The notes beneath the pieces were generated by a model. That model saw nothing but the letters and a program-made list of their open reading frames with translations, had not been told where the DNA came from and ran no database searches. Positions 16,707-27,578 of a stretch of 64,000 bases of DNA are shown here, in pieces. The position numbers and the translations under genes were made by a program. How positions within the stretch are numbered: the stretch's first letter is position 1; each line of letters starts with the position of its first letter. Source of the stretch: Lewinella sp. 4G2 (GTDB lineage: Bacteria > Bacteroidota > Bacteroidia > Chitinophagales > Saprospiraceae); NCBI RefSeq assembly GCF_001625015.1, contig NZ_LVWJ02000014.1, positions 3,968,001 to 4,032,000 of the forward strand, in the 5' to 3' direction.

Positions 16707-16958
16707 CTAGCGCAGGAAGAAAGACTGGATGTCACCTACCGTCTCGATCTGAGCCATTTCCTCTTCGGTGAGGTAGTACTCCAGCTTACTTTCGAGGCTG
16801 GCGATGAGGAGCTTGACGTCCATAGGGTCGAGGAAAAGATCGTCCTGTAAACGGATGAAACCGTGAAGGCGGTGGTTGGGGACGCGGAGCTCATCACTCA
16901 GGGTGTGCATGAGTTGGGTGGAGCGGGCGGTTTGGGCGGATGTTTGGGTCAGTGTCAT
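16707..16958 (-). CDS. Acyl-carrier-protein-like protein lacking the phosphopantetheine serine
   Basis: 83 residues. Helices and spacing resemble acyl carrier proteins: an N-terminal helix, then DDLFLDPMDVKLLIASLESK and a final EEMAQIETVGDIQSFF helix. Where ACPs carry DSL with the phosphopantetheine-bearing serine, this protein has DPM, so it cannot be loaded in the normal way. It stands alone, without fatty-acid or polyketide genes. It may be a structural or regulatory ACP paralogue. The start at 16958 is the first ATG; the 272-nt region upstream shows no gene I can support. Confidence 0.7.
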   Translation of the reverse strand: MTLTQTSAQTARSTQLMHTLSDELRVPNHRLHGFIRLQDDLFLDPMDVKLLIASLESKLEYYLTEEEMAQIETVGDIQSFFLR

Positions 16959-17191
16959 TAGTAAGGTTTACGTGGCGGGGCCGGCTTTGGCATTTGAGAG
17001 TTAAGCTGCACGGCGAATATTCGCTGGAAAGAACGAACTGAGACCGTAAAGCGTTGCCCGACTTGGAAAAAATAATTGAGTAATCCTGCTTTGATTGCCG
17101 TGGTAAGACGTCGGACCATTGTTGGCCGCCTTGCGAAGTACCATCTGCCAAGTGGTAGCGTTTGTCCTTCACCTACTCTTTCCACGGGCGT

Positions 17192-17199
17192 TATCTTTA
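17192..17199 (+). promoter_or_regulatory. -7 element of the LOG-family gene
   Basis: TATCTTTA, one base off TAnnTTTG, 31 nt before ATG 17231. Confidence 0.45.
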
Positions 17200-17230
17200 G
17201 CGCCGCTGATACCAAGAAAAAACCCCAAGC

Positions 17231-17950
17231 ATGAATAACGAACAAGGCCTCAATCGCCTAGCCCCTCGCCGCTGGAACAATAACTCAACCGGAGAGAACT
17301 CCTGGACGATGTTCAAAGTCATCTCCGAATTCGTAGAAGGCTACGAAGTGATGAATAGCGTTGGCCCCTGCGTCTCCATCTTCGGCTCCGCCCGCACTAA
17401 ACCGGACCACAAATTTTACAAGATGGCCACCGAAATCGGCCGTGCCCTGGTGCGGGAAGGTTACGGCGTCATCACCGGTGGCGGCCCCGGCATTATGGAG
17501 GCCGGCAATAAGGGGGCGCATTTGGAGAAGGGCGCCAGCATCGGCCTCAACATTGAACTGCCCTTCGAAGCCAGCTCCAACAAGTACGTTGACCTGGATA
17601 AGAACATTGATTTCCGCTACTTCTTCGTCCGGAAAGTGATGTTCGTGAAGTACGCCCAGGCTTTTGTTTGCTGCCCGGGCGGCTTCGGCACCCTGGATGA
17701 GTTATTCGAAGTGCTGACCCTGATTCAGACGGGTAAGATCACCAAGGTACCCGTCATTTTGGTAGGCTCCGAGTTCTGGTCCGGCATGCGTACCTGGATT
17801 CAGGAAACGATGGCGGATAAGGAAAAGACCATTAGTGCGCATGATATGGACCTGATCCCCGTGGTGGATTCTCCGGAGGAAGTGCTACAGATCATCCGCG
17901 ATTTTTACGACCGGGACGGGCACGTGTTGGAGCCTAACTTTAAGTTGTAG
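17231..17950 (+). CDS. LOG-family Rossmann-fold protein (TIGR00730 group)
   Basis: 239 residues with the two family signatures GGGPGIMEAGNKGA near residue 80 and PGGFGTLDELFE near residue 150, the latter at the nucleotide-binding active site. LOG proteins hydrolyse nucleoside 5'-monophosphates to base plus ribose phosphate; some make cytokinins. The family was long mislabelled lysine decarboxylase. No partner gene points to a substrate here. The following membrane protein gene starts at the next base after its stop. Confidence 0.87.
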   Translation: MNNEQGLNRLAPRRWNNNSTGENSWTMFKVISEFVEGYEVMNSVGPCVSIFGSARTKPDHKFYKMATEIGRALVREGYGVITGGGPGIMEAGNKGAHLEKGASIGLNIELPFEASSNKYVDLDKNIDFRYFFVRKVMFVKYAQAFVCCPGGFGTLDELFEVLTLIQTGKITKVPVILVGSEFWSGMRTWIQETMADKEKTISAHDMDLIPVVDSPEEVLQIIRDFYDRDGHVLEPNFKL

Positions 17951-18547
17951 GTGGTGGCGATTTCCAGCAAGCGTATTCTGACTCTAAACCCGATCGTACT
18001 GGGAGCGATCGCGTTTGGTCCTCTGGCCTTCGCCTCGCTTATAATCATTGTAGTAAATATCTTCAATGAGGATATTGTGGGAGGAGGGAGTTTGCATGGC
18101 CTATTAATACTCATTCCTCCAGCCCTTTACTACCTCTGGCACTTGAGCGTGATTCGCAATTTCAGCGCGAAACGCTGGGTTAGAACTTTAGCTATCGTTC
18201 TAGGAATTATGGGCCTCGCCCTTATGTGTTTTGTAGGATACCTATTGGTACTTGACAATCCTTTCGATTTACTACCCAGTGAATCAGAGGACCTCAATGA
18301 CGATATAACTATCATCGTCGCGGCGGCGATGATTATGATTTTGTTCCTTCCAGTTTGGCTGACGCCACTCATCTCTGTGACTGTGATGTGGCGTCATCTA
18401 CCCATCAAGCGATCTTCCAAAATCATTAAGATTGCTTTAGCTGTCTATATACCATTCGTAGGTATGATGACCGTACACCCATACATCCTCAAAGCGCTGG
18501 GGCTGTACCCTAAAAAGTCAACGCAAGACCATTTAATCGATCCATAG
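17951..18547 (+). CDS. Polytopic membrane protein of unknown function
   Basis: 198 residues with about five hydrophobic helices (roughly residues 14-36, 48-66, 78-100, 122-144, 158-180), no signal peptide and no motif I recognise. The first usable start is GTG 17951, immediately after the LOG-family stop (TAG-GTG-GTG), which implies translational coupling. Base composition is more AT-rich than the neighbours, which may mark a recently acquired or poorly conserved gene. No ATG start exists near the N-terminus. Confidence 0.6.
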   Translation: MVAISSKRILTLNPIVLGAIAFGPLAFASLIIIVVNIFNEDIVGGGSLHGLLILIPPALYYLWHLSVIRNFSAKRWVRTLAIVLGIMGLALMCFVGYLLVLDNPFDLLPSESEDLNDDITIIVAAAMIMILFLPVWLTPLISVTVMWRHLPIKRSSKIIKIALAVYIPFVGMMTVHPYILKALGLYPKKSTQDHLIDP

Positions 18548-18608
18548 CTCACCGTCGCTTCGGATAATCCGCCGCATTTGTATCCTTCCCAGCCCCCCTA
18601 ATTTTCGT

Positions 18609-18616
18609 TATCTTCG
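18609..18616 (+). promoter_or_regulatory. -7 element of fbaA
   Basis: TATCTTCG, 9 nt before ATG 18626. Confidence 0.55.
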
Positions 18617-18625
18617 CCCCCGAAA

Positions 18626-19711
18626 ATGAAAACTATGACAAAGCAAAAATTCCGCGCCGGCGTCCTTCACGGAGACGAAGTAACCCAACTCCTGCGCTAC
18701 GCCAACGAAAATAAGTTTGCCCTGCCCGCCGTCAACGTGACGAGCAGCTCCACGGTAAACGCCGTACTGGAGACCGCCAAGGCACTCAACAGCCCGGTAA
18801 TCATCCAATTCTCTAACGGCGGTGCCCAGTTCTTCGCCGGAAAGGGACTCGGCAACGAAAACCAGAAGGGTGCCATTCAGGGCGGCCTCTCCGGTGCCAT
18901 GCACGTCCACACGATGGCCGAAGCCTACGGTGTACCGGTGATCCTGCACACGGACCACTGCGCCAAGAAACTCCTCCCCTGGATCGACGGACTGCTTGAC
19001 GTCGGTGAGAAATTCTACGCCAAGCGCGGCATGCCCCTCTACTCCAGCCACATGCTGGACCTCAGCGAAGAGCCCCTGGAAGAAAACCTGGAGATCAGCG
19101 CCAAGTACTTCGAGCGCATGAACAAGATCGGCATGACGATCGAGATCGAACTCGGCGTCACCGGCGGTGAGGAAGATGGTGTCGACAACAGCGATGTCGA
19201 TTCCAGCAAGCTCTACACTCAACCAGAGGAAGTATTTGAAAGCTACCAGGCCCTCAGCAAGATCGGCGAACGGTTTACGATCGCCGCCGCCTTCGGTAAC
19301 GTCCACGGCGTCTACAAGCCCGGCAACGTTGAGCTGACGCCCAAGATCCTGAAGAACAGCCAGGACTACCTGAAAGAAAAGCTCGGTATCGAGCAGGACA
19401 ACCCCATCAACTTTGTCTTCCACGGTGGCTCCGGCTCCAGCGAAGCGGAAATCAAGGAAGCCATCGACTACGGTGCCGTCAAAATGAATATCGACACCGA
19501 CCTCCAGTGGGCTTACTGGGACGGCGTCCGGAGGTTCGAAGCAGAGAAGAAAGACTACCTCCAGTCACAGATCGGTAACCCCGAAGGCGAGGAGAAGCCG
19601 AACAAGAAGAACTACGACCCCCGCAACTGGGTCCGCAAGGCGGAGGTCAGCTTCTCCGAGCGCCTCAAGAAAGCGTTCGAGGATTTGAACTGCGTGGACG
19701 TTCTCGGTTAA
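18626..19711 (+). CDS. fbaA: Class II fructose-bisphosphate aldolase
   Basis: 361 residues. Zinc-dependent aldolase splitting fructose-1,6-bisphosphate into glyceraldehyde-3-phosphate and dihydroxyacetone phosphate in glycolysis and gluconeogenesis. Zinc and catalytic segments are visible: HTDHC near residue 111, FGNVHGVYKPG near 230, FHGGSGSS near 268, and the phosphate-binding NIDTDLQWA near 290. Length and the insert around EEDGVDNSDVDSSKLYTQP fit the FbaA subgroup of E. coli type. ATG 18626 and the ATG three codons later are both possible. A strong terminator follows. Confidence 0.95.
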   Translation: MKTMTKQKFRAGVLHGDEVTQLLRYANENKFALPAVNVTSSSTVNAVLETAKALNSPVIIQFSNGGAQFFAGKGLGNENQKGAIQGGLSGAMHVHTMAEAYGVPVILHTDHCAKKLLPWIDGLLDVGEKFYAKRGMPLYSSHMLDLSEEPLEENLEISAKYFERMNKIGMTIEIELGVTGGEEDGVDNSDVDSSKLYTQPEEVFESYQALSKIGERFTIAAAFGNVHGVYKPGNVELTPKILKNSQDYLKEKLGIEQDNPINFVFHGGSGSSEAEIKEAIDYGAVKMNIDTDLQWAYWDGVRRFEAEKKDYLQSQIGNPEGEEKPNKKNYDPRNWVRKAEVSFSERLKKAFEDLNCVDVLG

Positions 19712-19731
19712 ACCACCGTTTCACACAAAGC

Positions 19732-19772
19732 AAAGGGCACGAAGGAATCATTCCTCCGTGCCCTTTCTCTTT
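19732..19772 (+). terminator. Rho-independent terminator of fbaA
   Basis: A 17-bp stem with one mismatch: AAAGGGCACGAAGGAAT pairs with ATTCCTCCGTGCCCTTT, essentially without a loop between the arms, followed by TCTCTTT. Confidence 0.88.
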
Positions 19773-19794
19773 AGCCTAAATCGTCTGTTCTTTC

Positions 19795-20142
19795 CTAATC
19801 CCGATCGCGCAACACCTTAAAGAGGGTACGCAGCGAATGAACGCGGGGAAACTTCTCCGGGTGCCAGGTCAGCAAGGGATCGTCGCCGATTGTAACCTCT
19901 ACCGTCTGCACCAAGGGAGAGCGGAGTCGCCGCAACCCTTTCAGGTTGAACTGGGTCGTCCCCAGTGCGTTGGCCAGGCGAAATAGGTCCCATACGGCAC
20001 TGCCTTCGGAGCAGCGGACGCGCAGGTTACCAGTACTTTCGGCCGTTCGTACCTGCACCAGACCACCACTTGGCGCTTCCATCTTCAGCTCAGCGTCGAT
20101 CCCGACCTTCGCCAGGATGCGGTATACTTTATCAATGGTCAT
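19795..20142 (-). CDS. Unknown protein, second gene of a small pair
   Basis: 115 residues, soluble, no signal, alpha/beta with a basic C-terminus (HSLRTLFKVLRDRD). A central stretch FNLKGLRRLRSP is strongly positive. No family recognised. It lies 50 nt downstream of the 70-residue gene on the same strand, suggesting a two-gene transcript. The start ATG 20142 is the only one that keeps the whole frame. Confidence 0.6.
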   Translation of the reverse strand: MTIDKVYRILAKVGIDAELKMEAPSGGLVQVRTAESTGNLRVRCSEGSAVWDLFRLANALGTTQFNLKGLRRLRSPLVQTVEVTIGDDPLLTWHPEKFPRVHSLRTLFKVLRDRD

Positions 20143-20192
20143 GCGGGTGGTGGTAAGGTGGGTACGATCAAAAATGGTTAGGGCTGAGGGTG

Positions 20193-20405
20193 TTAGTCTT
20201 CCTTGCTCCGGTCGACGTTATCCGCCGTGCGGATGCGCAGCGTGCCGTTCATCTTCCACTTGGCGGAGTCGGCGTCATCGTTAGTAGAGCTCGGTACGAA
20301 GACTTCGAACTGGTCGAATTCGTAGGTGATTTCCGCGCCACGGCCGGTGAGCTTGTCGTAGAGGCCGATGGCCAGTTCGGGCCAGTTATTGGTGTTGTTT
20401 GCCAT
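20193..20405 (-). CDS. Unknown 70-residue protein, first gene of a small pair
   Basis: 70 residues: an N-terminal helix NNWPELAIGLYDKLTGRGAE, then strands YEFDQFEVFVPS and KWKMNGTLRIRT, and an acidic end DRSKED. It looks like a compact folded domain rather than a chance frame. No family recognised, and no signal peptide. It heads the minus-strand pair, which sits between the fbaA terminator and the divergent glpF-like gene. Confidence 0.6.
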   Translation of the reverse strand: MANNTNNWPELAIGLYDKLTGRGAEITYEFDQFEVFVPSSTNDDADSAKWKMNGTLRIRTADNVDRSKED

Positions 20406-20575
20406 AATGCATCAGGTTGTTTTGGTTAAGAAATGCTTGGATGCTGGAAGGCTAACTGGAATTAGCCGGAAGTGTTCCGGCGGGCCTCACCTAACAAATT
20501 GAGTACGTGTAGATTGGGCGTCATTCGCTGCGGCTGCTTACTTTACCGTCCGCTTTCACCATCGCCCACCCACTC

Positions 20576-21298
20576 ATGCACAGTTACCTCTCAGAATTTA
20601 TCGGAACCGCCGTCCTCTTGCTCTTGGGTTGCGGCGTCAACGCCAACGTCAGCCTCAAGGGCACTTACGGAAAGGCAAGCGGCTGGATCGTTATTTCTTT
20701 CGGCTGGGCGATGGCCGTTTTCGTCGGCGTTTTCATCTCGGCCGAGGCCAGTGGCGCTCACTTGAATCCTGCCGTCACGCTGGCCCTGGCGATGGCCAAG
20801 GATTTTCCCTGGGCGGAAGTCCCCGGTTACCTGTTGGCCCAGGTGGCGGGCGGCATAACCGGTGCCAGCCTGGCGTGGTTGCAGTACCGGCCGCACTACG
20901 CGGCGGAGACGGAACCAGCTACTATTCTGGGCACCTTCAGTACGGGCCCCGCCATCAAGGATACCGTTTCGAATTTCGTGAGCGAGGTGCTCGCCACGTT
21001 CGCTTTCGTGTTGGCCGTGTTGTTCCTGGCCGGTCCTTCATTTGGGGATCAGGAGGTAGGCCTCGGGTCACTCGATGCCCTTCCCGTCGCCCTGCTGGTA
21101 CTCGCTATTGGCCTTTCCCTGGGTGGCACGACGGGGTACGCCATCAACCCAGCGCGTGACCTCGGTCCGCGGATCGCCCACGCGTTTTTGCCCATCCCCG
21201 GCAAGGGAGGGAGCAACTGGGGCTATGCCTGGATTCCCATCGTAGGTCCCCTGGCCGGCGCTGCCCTCGCCGCGCTGGCGTTTTTGGCCCTCGCCTGA
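20576..21298 (+). CDS. glpF: Aquaglyceroporin (MIP family, GlpF type)
   Basis: 240 residues, six membrane helices plus two half-helices carrying the paired motifs GAHLNPAVT near residue 64 and GYAINPARDLGPR near 190. The aspartate after the second NPA (NPARD) is the usual mark of glycerol-conducting rather than water-only channels. It would let glycerol or other small polyols diffuse across the inner membrane. No glpK or glpD is adjacent, so the physiological substrate is not confirmed by context. Confidence 0.9.
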   Translation: MHSYLSEFIGTAVLLLLGCGVNANVSLKGTYGKASGWIVISFGWAMAVFVGVFISAEASGAHLNPAVTLALAMAKDFPWAEVPGYLLAQVAGGITGASLAWLQYRPHYAAETEPATILGTFSTGPAIKDTVSNFVSEVLATFAFVLAVLFLAGPSFGDQEVGLGSLDALPVALLVLAIGLSLGGTTGYAINPARDLGPRIAHAFLPIPGKGGSNWGYAWIPIVGPLAGAALAALAFLALA

Positions 21299-21357
21299 TC
21301 CACCGTTTGCGAAGCAAGTAGCCAACCCGGCAGACGGAACACGCGGCAATCCTTCGC

Positions 21358-21365
21358 TACCTTTG
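21358..21365 (+). promoter_or_regulatory. -7 element of the membrane glycosyltransferase gene
   Basis: TACCTTTG, exact consensus, 4 nt before GTG 21370; supports that GTG as the start of a leaderless mRNA. Confidence 0.6.
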
Positions 21366-21369
21366 CGCC

Positions 21370-22560
21370 GTGACGGTTGCCCTGACAATTATCCTGATTT
21401 TATGCGTACTTGGCGTGCTGCACACGTACGTCATTTACCCCTTCCTGACGATCAGGCGGGCGCTGCCGCAGGTAGAAAGAGATTGGAATGAACCCATCCC
21501 CACGGCTGACTGGCCACCGGTTTACGTACTGATGGCCGTCCACAACGAGGAAGCGGTCCTCCGGGAGAAAATGGAGTCACTCCTCACCCAGGATTACCGG
21601 GGTCAACTTAATTTTCTGATCGGCAGCGATAACAGTAGCGACGCCACCAACGATATTCTGAGGGAATACCAGCAGCGGGAATCCCGTCTCTCCCCTACCC
21701 TCTTTACTTCCCGCCAGGGGAAGCCCGCCATCATCAACCAACTCGCCCATCAGGCGGGGCCGGAGGGCGTTTACATCATCACCGACGCCAGCGTAATGCT
21801 GCGGCCGGACACCATCACCGAGCTCGTCCAACCGATGTTGCGGGATGAGCAACTGGCCGTCGTCGATACCACCATGGTCCAGACCGGCGGCACGGCCACG
21901 GGCATCGGCGCGGCGGAAACGGAATACATCGACCGTGAAGTCCAACTCAAGCGGGCCGAGGGTATGCTGTACGGAACGATGATTGGCCCTTTCGGTGGCT
22001 GCTACGCCCTGCGCGCCGCCGCGTTTCGCCCCGTACCGGATCGGTTTTTGGTGGATGATTTCTACCTGTGCATGTCCGCCTACGAATTAGGTTACCGCGG
22101 GATTAGCAGCCCTACGGCCATTGTAGAAGAAAGCGTCGGGCAGCACATCCACGAAGAGTTCCGCCGGAAGGTGCGCATAAGTAGTGGGAACTGGCAGAAC
22201 CTGATTCGCTTTCGCAGCTTGTGGTGGTTCCCCACGAAATCCAAGTTGGCCTGGAGTTTCTTCAGCCACAAGGTCCTCCGATGGTGGACGCCCTTTTTGC
22301 TCCTAATTGGCGCTTTGGCCTGGCTGGGATTAGCCCTTTGCACGGGCAACCATTGGGTGTGGTTATCGTTTACTGTACTCAGCGGTTTGGTCCTCACGGG
22401 TGCGCTTGCGGACGTATTGTTGTCCGATGCTGGCATCCACGTCAGCGCCCTTCGAAAACTGCGTTATTTTTTGGCGATGAACGTGGCCCTCCTGGTCGGC
22501 TTCTACCGCTACCTCACCGGAATCTCTACCAATGTCTGGCAACCAAGCAACCGTCACTAG
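21370..22560 (+). CDS. Membrane-anchored family 2 glycosyltransferase
   Basis: 396 residues. An N-terminal transmembrane helix (residues 4-22), a cytoplasmic GT2 domain with VLMAVHNEE, GSDNSSDATND, ITDASVML (DxD-like) and DDFYLCM, then QHIHEEFRRKVRISSGNWQNL, and three C-terminal helices. The layout is that of processive or lipid-linked GT2 enzymes of cell-surface polysaccharide synthesis; donor and acceptor are unknown. Start GTG 21370 follows a perfect -7 box. The last 29 nt overlap ribBA in another frame. A partial dispersed repeat lies in RRALPQVERD. Confidence 0.85.
   Translation: MTVALTIILILCVLGVLHTYVIYPFLTIRRALPQVERDWNEPIPTADWPPVYVLMAVHNEEAVLREKMESLLTQDYRGQLNFLIGSDNSSDATNDILREYQQRESRLSPTLFTSRQGKPAIINQLAHQAGPEGVYIITDASVMLRPDTITELVQPMLRDEQLAVVDTTMVQTGGTATGIGAAETEYIDREVQLKRAEGMLYGTMIGPFGGCYALRAAAFRPVPDRFLVDDFYLCMSAYELGYRGISSPTAIVEESVGQHIHEEFRRKVRISSGNWQNLIRFRSLWWFPTKSKLAWSFFSHKVLRWWTPFLLLIGALAWLGLALCTGNHWVWLSFTVLSGLVLTGALADVLLSDAGIHVSALRKLRYFLAMNVALLVGFYRYLTGISTNVWQPSNRH
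21459..21473 (-). repeat. 18-bp dispersed repeat, copy 5 (partial, in CDS)
   Basis: GGCGCTGCCGCAGGT, the first 15 bases of the reverse-complement consensus without change, in the juxtamembrane part of the glycosyltransferase. Only 15 of 18 bases, so this copy is less certain. Confidence 0.5.
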
Positions 22561-23707
22561 CCAAGCCGAAGCCGGCCGCGCTACCTACCAACTCAACACC
22601 ATCGAAGAGGCCGTCGCCGACATTCGCGCCGGCAAAGTCGTCATCGTGGTAGACGACGAGGACCGTGAAAACGAAGGCGATTTCGTCTGCGCCGCCGAGC
22701 GGGTGACGCCCGAGATCATCAACTTCATGGCCACCTACGGCCGCGGGCTCATCTGCACGCCCATCGCAGAAGAACGGGCCGACCGCCTGGGGCTGACCAA
22801 AATGGTGGAGACGAATACGGACGTCCACGAAACGGCCTTCAGCGTAACCATCGATTTAATTGGCCACGGCTGTACAACGGGCATTTCAGCCTACGACCGC
22901 GCTACCTGCATTCGCCGTATGACGGAGCATTCCGCGAAACCTTCGGACTTCACCCGCCCCGGCCACGTCTTCCCCCTCCGGGCCGTCAAGGGTGGCGTGC
23001 TACGCCGCACCGGCCACACCGAAGCCGCCGTCGATCTGGCGACGATGGCCAACCTCTACCCCGCCGGCGTGATAGTAGAGATCCTCAAGCCCGACGGCGA
23101 AATGGCACGGATGCCCTACCTCATGGATTTGGCGAAGGAGCACGACCTCAAGATCGTCAGTATCGAAGACCTCGTAGCCTACCGCCTGCAGATGGAGCGC
23201 CTGGTAGAGTGCGAATTCAGCATGGACCTTGACACTCGCTACGGCCCCTTCAAGCTCTACGCTTACCGGCAGACGACGAATAATGACGTACACCTCGCCC
23301 TCACCCACGGGGAGTGGGCAGTGGATGAACCCGTCCTGACGCGCGTCCACTCCAGTACCTCCAGCCGCGACTTGCTGCACAGCCTTCTTTCGGGCTACAG
23401 CACTGGCCTCCACGGTCCGCTCGAAAAGATCAGCGAAGCGGGCAAAGGAATTCTTCTCTTCATGCGTCCCCACCAAGACGGTAGCGAGGTTATTGCCGGG
23501 CTGCGGCTCCTTAAGTCTCGCATGCAGGACGGTCGGAAGGCCAGCATCTCCCAGCCGGCCAGTATGGACCAGCGGGACTTCGGTATTGGTGCCCAAATGC
23601 TTAGGGACCTGAAGGTGAGTAAACTGCGCATTCTCTCTAACAATCCCAAAAATCGGATTGGCCTGGAAGGTTACGGATTAGAGGTCGTCGAATTCGTGTC
23701 GATGTAG
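22532..23707 (+). CDS. ribBA: RibBA: DHBP synthase with inactive-looking GTP cyclohydrolase II domain
   Basis: 391 residues. The N-terminal domain (about 20-220) is 3,4-dihydroxy-2-butanone-4-phosphate synthase of riboflavin synthesis, with [10 protein letters not shown] and [12 protein letters not shown]. The C-terminal half keeps the RibA fold ([28 protein letters not shown]), but the zinc cysteines are gone: where GTP cyclohydrolase II has HSECLTGD and RCDCG, this protein has HSSTSSRD and LSGYSTG; the QEGRGIG loop is HQDGSEV. Only DHBP synthase activity is expected, so a separate RibA should exist elsewhere. It overlaps the upstream glycosyltransferase gene by 29 nt. It is the second riboflavin-related gene in the window after ribF. 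Confidence 0.92.
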   Translation: MSGNQATVTSQAEAGRATYQLNTIEEAVADIRAGKVVIVVDDEDRENEGDFVCAAERVTPEIINFMATYGRGLICTPIAEERADRLGLTKMVETNTDVHETAFSVTIDLIGHGCTTGISAYDRATCIRRMTEHSAKPSDFTRPGHVFPLRAVKGGVLRRTGHTEAAVDLATMANLYPAGVIVEILKPDGEMARMPYLMDLAKEHDLKIVSIEDLVAYRLQMERLVECEFSMDLDTRYGPFKLYAYRQTTNNDVHLALTHGEWAVDEPVLTRVHSSTSSRDLLHSLLSGYSTGLHGPLEKISEAGKGILLFMRPHQDGSEVIAGLRLLKSRMQDGRKASISQPASMDQRDFGIGAQMLRDLKVSKLRILSNNPKNRIGLEGYGLEVVEFVSM

Positions 23708-23723
23708 ACCTGTTTGATGTGTA

Positions 23724-24251
23724 TTACCGGTTGTTTAAGTCGGGTAGCGTCCACTTTGTATCCTTCTTTCCTTTGGGTTTACGCAGTTCGGATTGGTCTT
23801 GCACGGCGCTTTTATCGGTGGCGCGGTACTTTCGCTGCTTACCCGTTCGCTGGTCCTTCAGGATCAAGTGTTCTTCATTGACCGCGACGATATCGTAAAC
23901 GATATAAAAATCACGGCCCCGCTTGTAGCGTGGATGCACGAGCCCTTCGCCCATGAAACCATCCACGGAAAGGGTAAGCGCAATCCCTTCTTTTTTCCAA
24001 CGCCCGAGCAGGTGGCGGTACTTTCTGGCGGACTCCTTTACGGCGTCCTCAGCAAAATTCAAGTCGTCCGTTAAGCTGAGCAGGTAGCCGGGGTGCAGTG
24101 ACCCTTTTTCCTCTTCCCACGCTGGTGTTGTTAGCAGCATTAGCGTATCCACCACCGGCGCAGCATCAACTAATAAAGCAGGCTGTTTGACCTGGGCGCT
24201 AGCGCAGGTACTCAGGCAAAGGGCAAGCAGACAAAGGGTCAAGAATCGCAT
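23724..24251 (-). CDS. Secreted protein of unknown function
   Basis: 175 residues from ATG 24251; the 18 residues before it do not look like a signal, whereas MRFLTLCLLALCLSTCASAQ is a good one (cleavage after ASAQ or, if LSTC is a lipobox, before the cysteine). The mature protein is charged with a helical KESARKYRHLLGRWKKEG segment and strands around DFYIVYDIVAVNEEHLIL, and a lysine-rich C-terminal region. No family recognised. It is convergent with ribBA, 16 nt away. Confidence 0.65.
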   Translation of the reverse strand: MRFLTLCLLALCLSTCASAQVKQPALLVDAAPVVDTLMLLTTPAWEEEKGSLHPGYLLSLTDDLNFAEDAVKESARKYRHLLGRWKKEGIALTLSVDGFMGEGLVHPRYKRGRDFYIVYDIVAVNEEHLILKDQRTGKQRKYRATDKSAVQDQSELRKPKGKKDTKWTLPDLNNR

Positions 24252-24481
24252 GGTGAATAACTTAAAGTTGAGGGTGTGGCCCGACACTTGTGACGTAGTC
24301 CGCATTTAAGACGGCTCTGCTACTGAAAGGGAGCGCATCCCGTCTGTGTTTAAGGTCCTTTTAACTAAGGGAAGTGGCTAGGCCAGGCCTTGGGATTAGA
24401 CAACGCAATCGGTGCGCTTCTACGCCCGCAAATTGATACTTTTTTGGGGTCACGACACATACAATCCGTGTGCGCCTTGAT

Positions 24482-24489
24482 TATCTTTG
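24482..24489 (+). promoter_or_regulatory. -7 element of carB
   Basis: TATCTTTG, exact consensus, 27 nt before ATG 24517. The TTG at 24487 that opens the longer frame is inside the box and is rejected as a start. Confidence 0.65.
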
Positions 24490-24516
24490 CGCGAATTTAC
24501 CCATACCCACTCTGCT

Positions 24517-27354
<2,838 letters not shown>

Positions 27355-27422
27355 GTAATGTCCTATAGTACTGATTATGCATTACTAGTCTTTGCTGTTT
27401 AACAGTAGTGCGAAAAAGTTTA

Positions 27423-27463
27423 AAGCCGCAGTATCCCGCATGGTTACTGCGGCTTATCTTTTG
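27423..27463 (+). terminator. Rho-independent terminator of carB
   Basis: Perfect 11-bp stem AAGCCGCAGTA / TACTGCGGCTT with an 11-nt loop, followed by ATCTTTT. A smaller hairpin (27378-27410) lies just before it. Confidence 0.85.
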
Positions 27464-27578
27464 AGAGACTTGCTCAAACTACGTTCTTCTCGAGAGACAT
27501 TTTTGCCTCTCCGTCACCTGCGGACGGACATGGCAGCTACGGCTAAATAATGGATTGGTTTGGACCTACCTTGCACGT

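Noticed and set aside
16958-17245. 95-residue minus-strand frame in the gap before the LOG gene
   Set aside because: Overlaps the LOG-family promoter and start; no domain, and composition unlike neighbours.
18608-19423. 271-residue minus-strand frame
   Set aside because: Antisense to fbaA, which is unambiguous and has a promoter and terminator.
24193-24210. GGCGCTAGCGCAGGTACT, resembling the 18-bp repeat
   Set aside because: Four differences from the reverse-complement consensus; within a signal peptide whose Ala/Ser codons could produce it.
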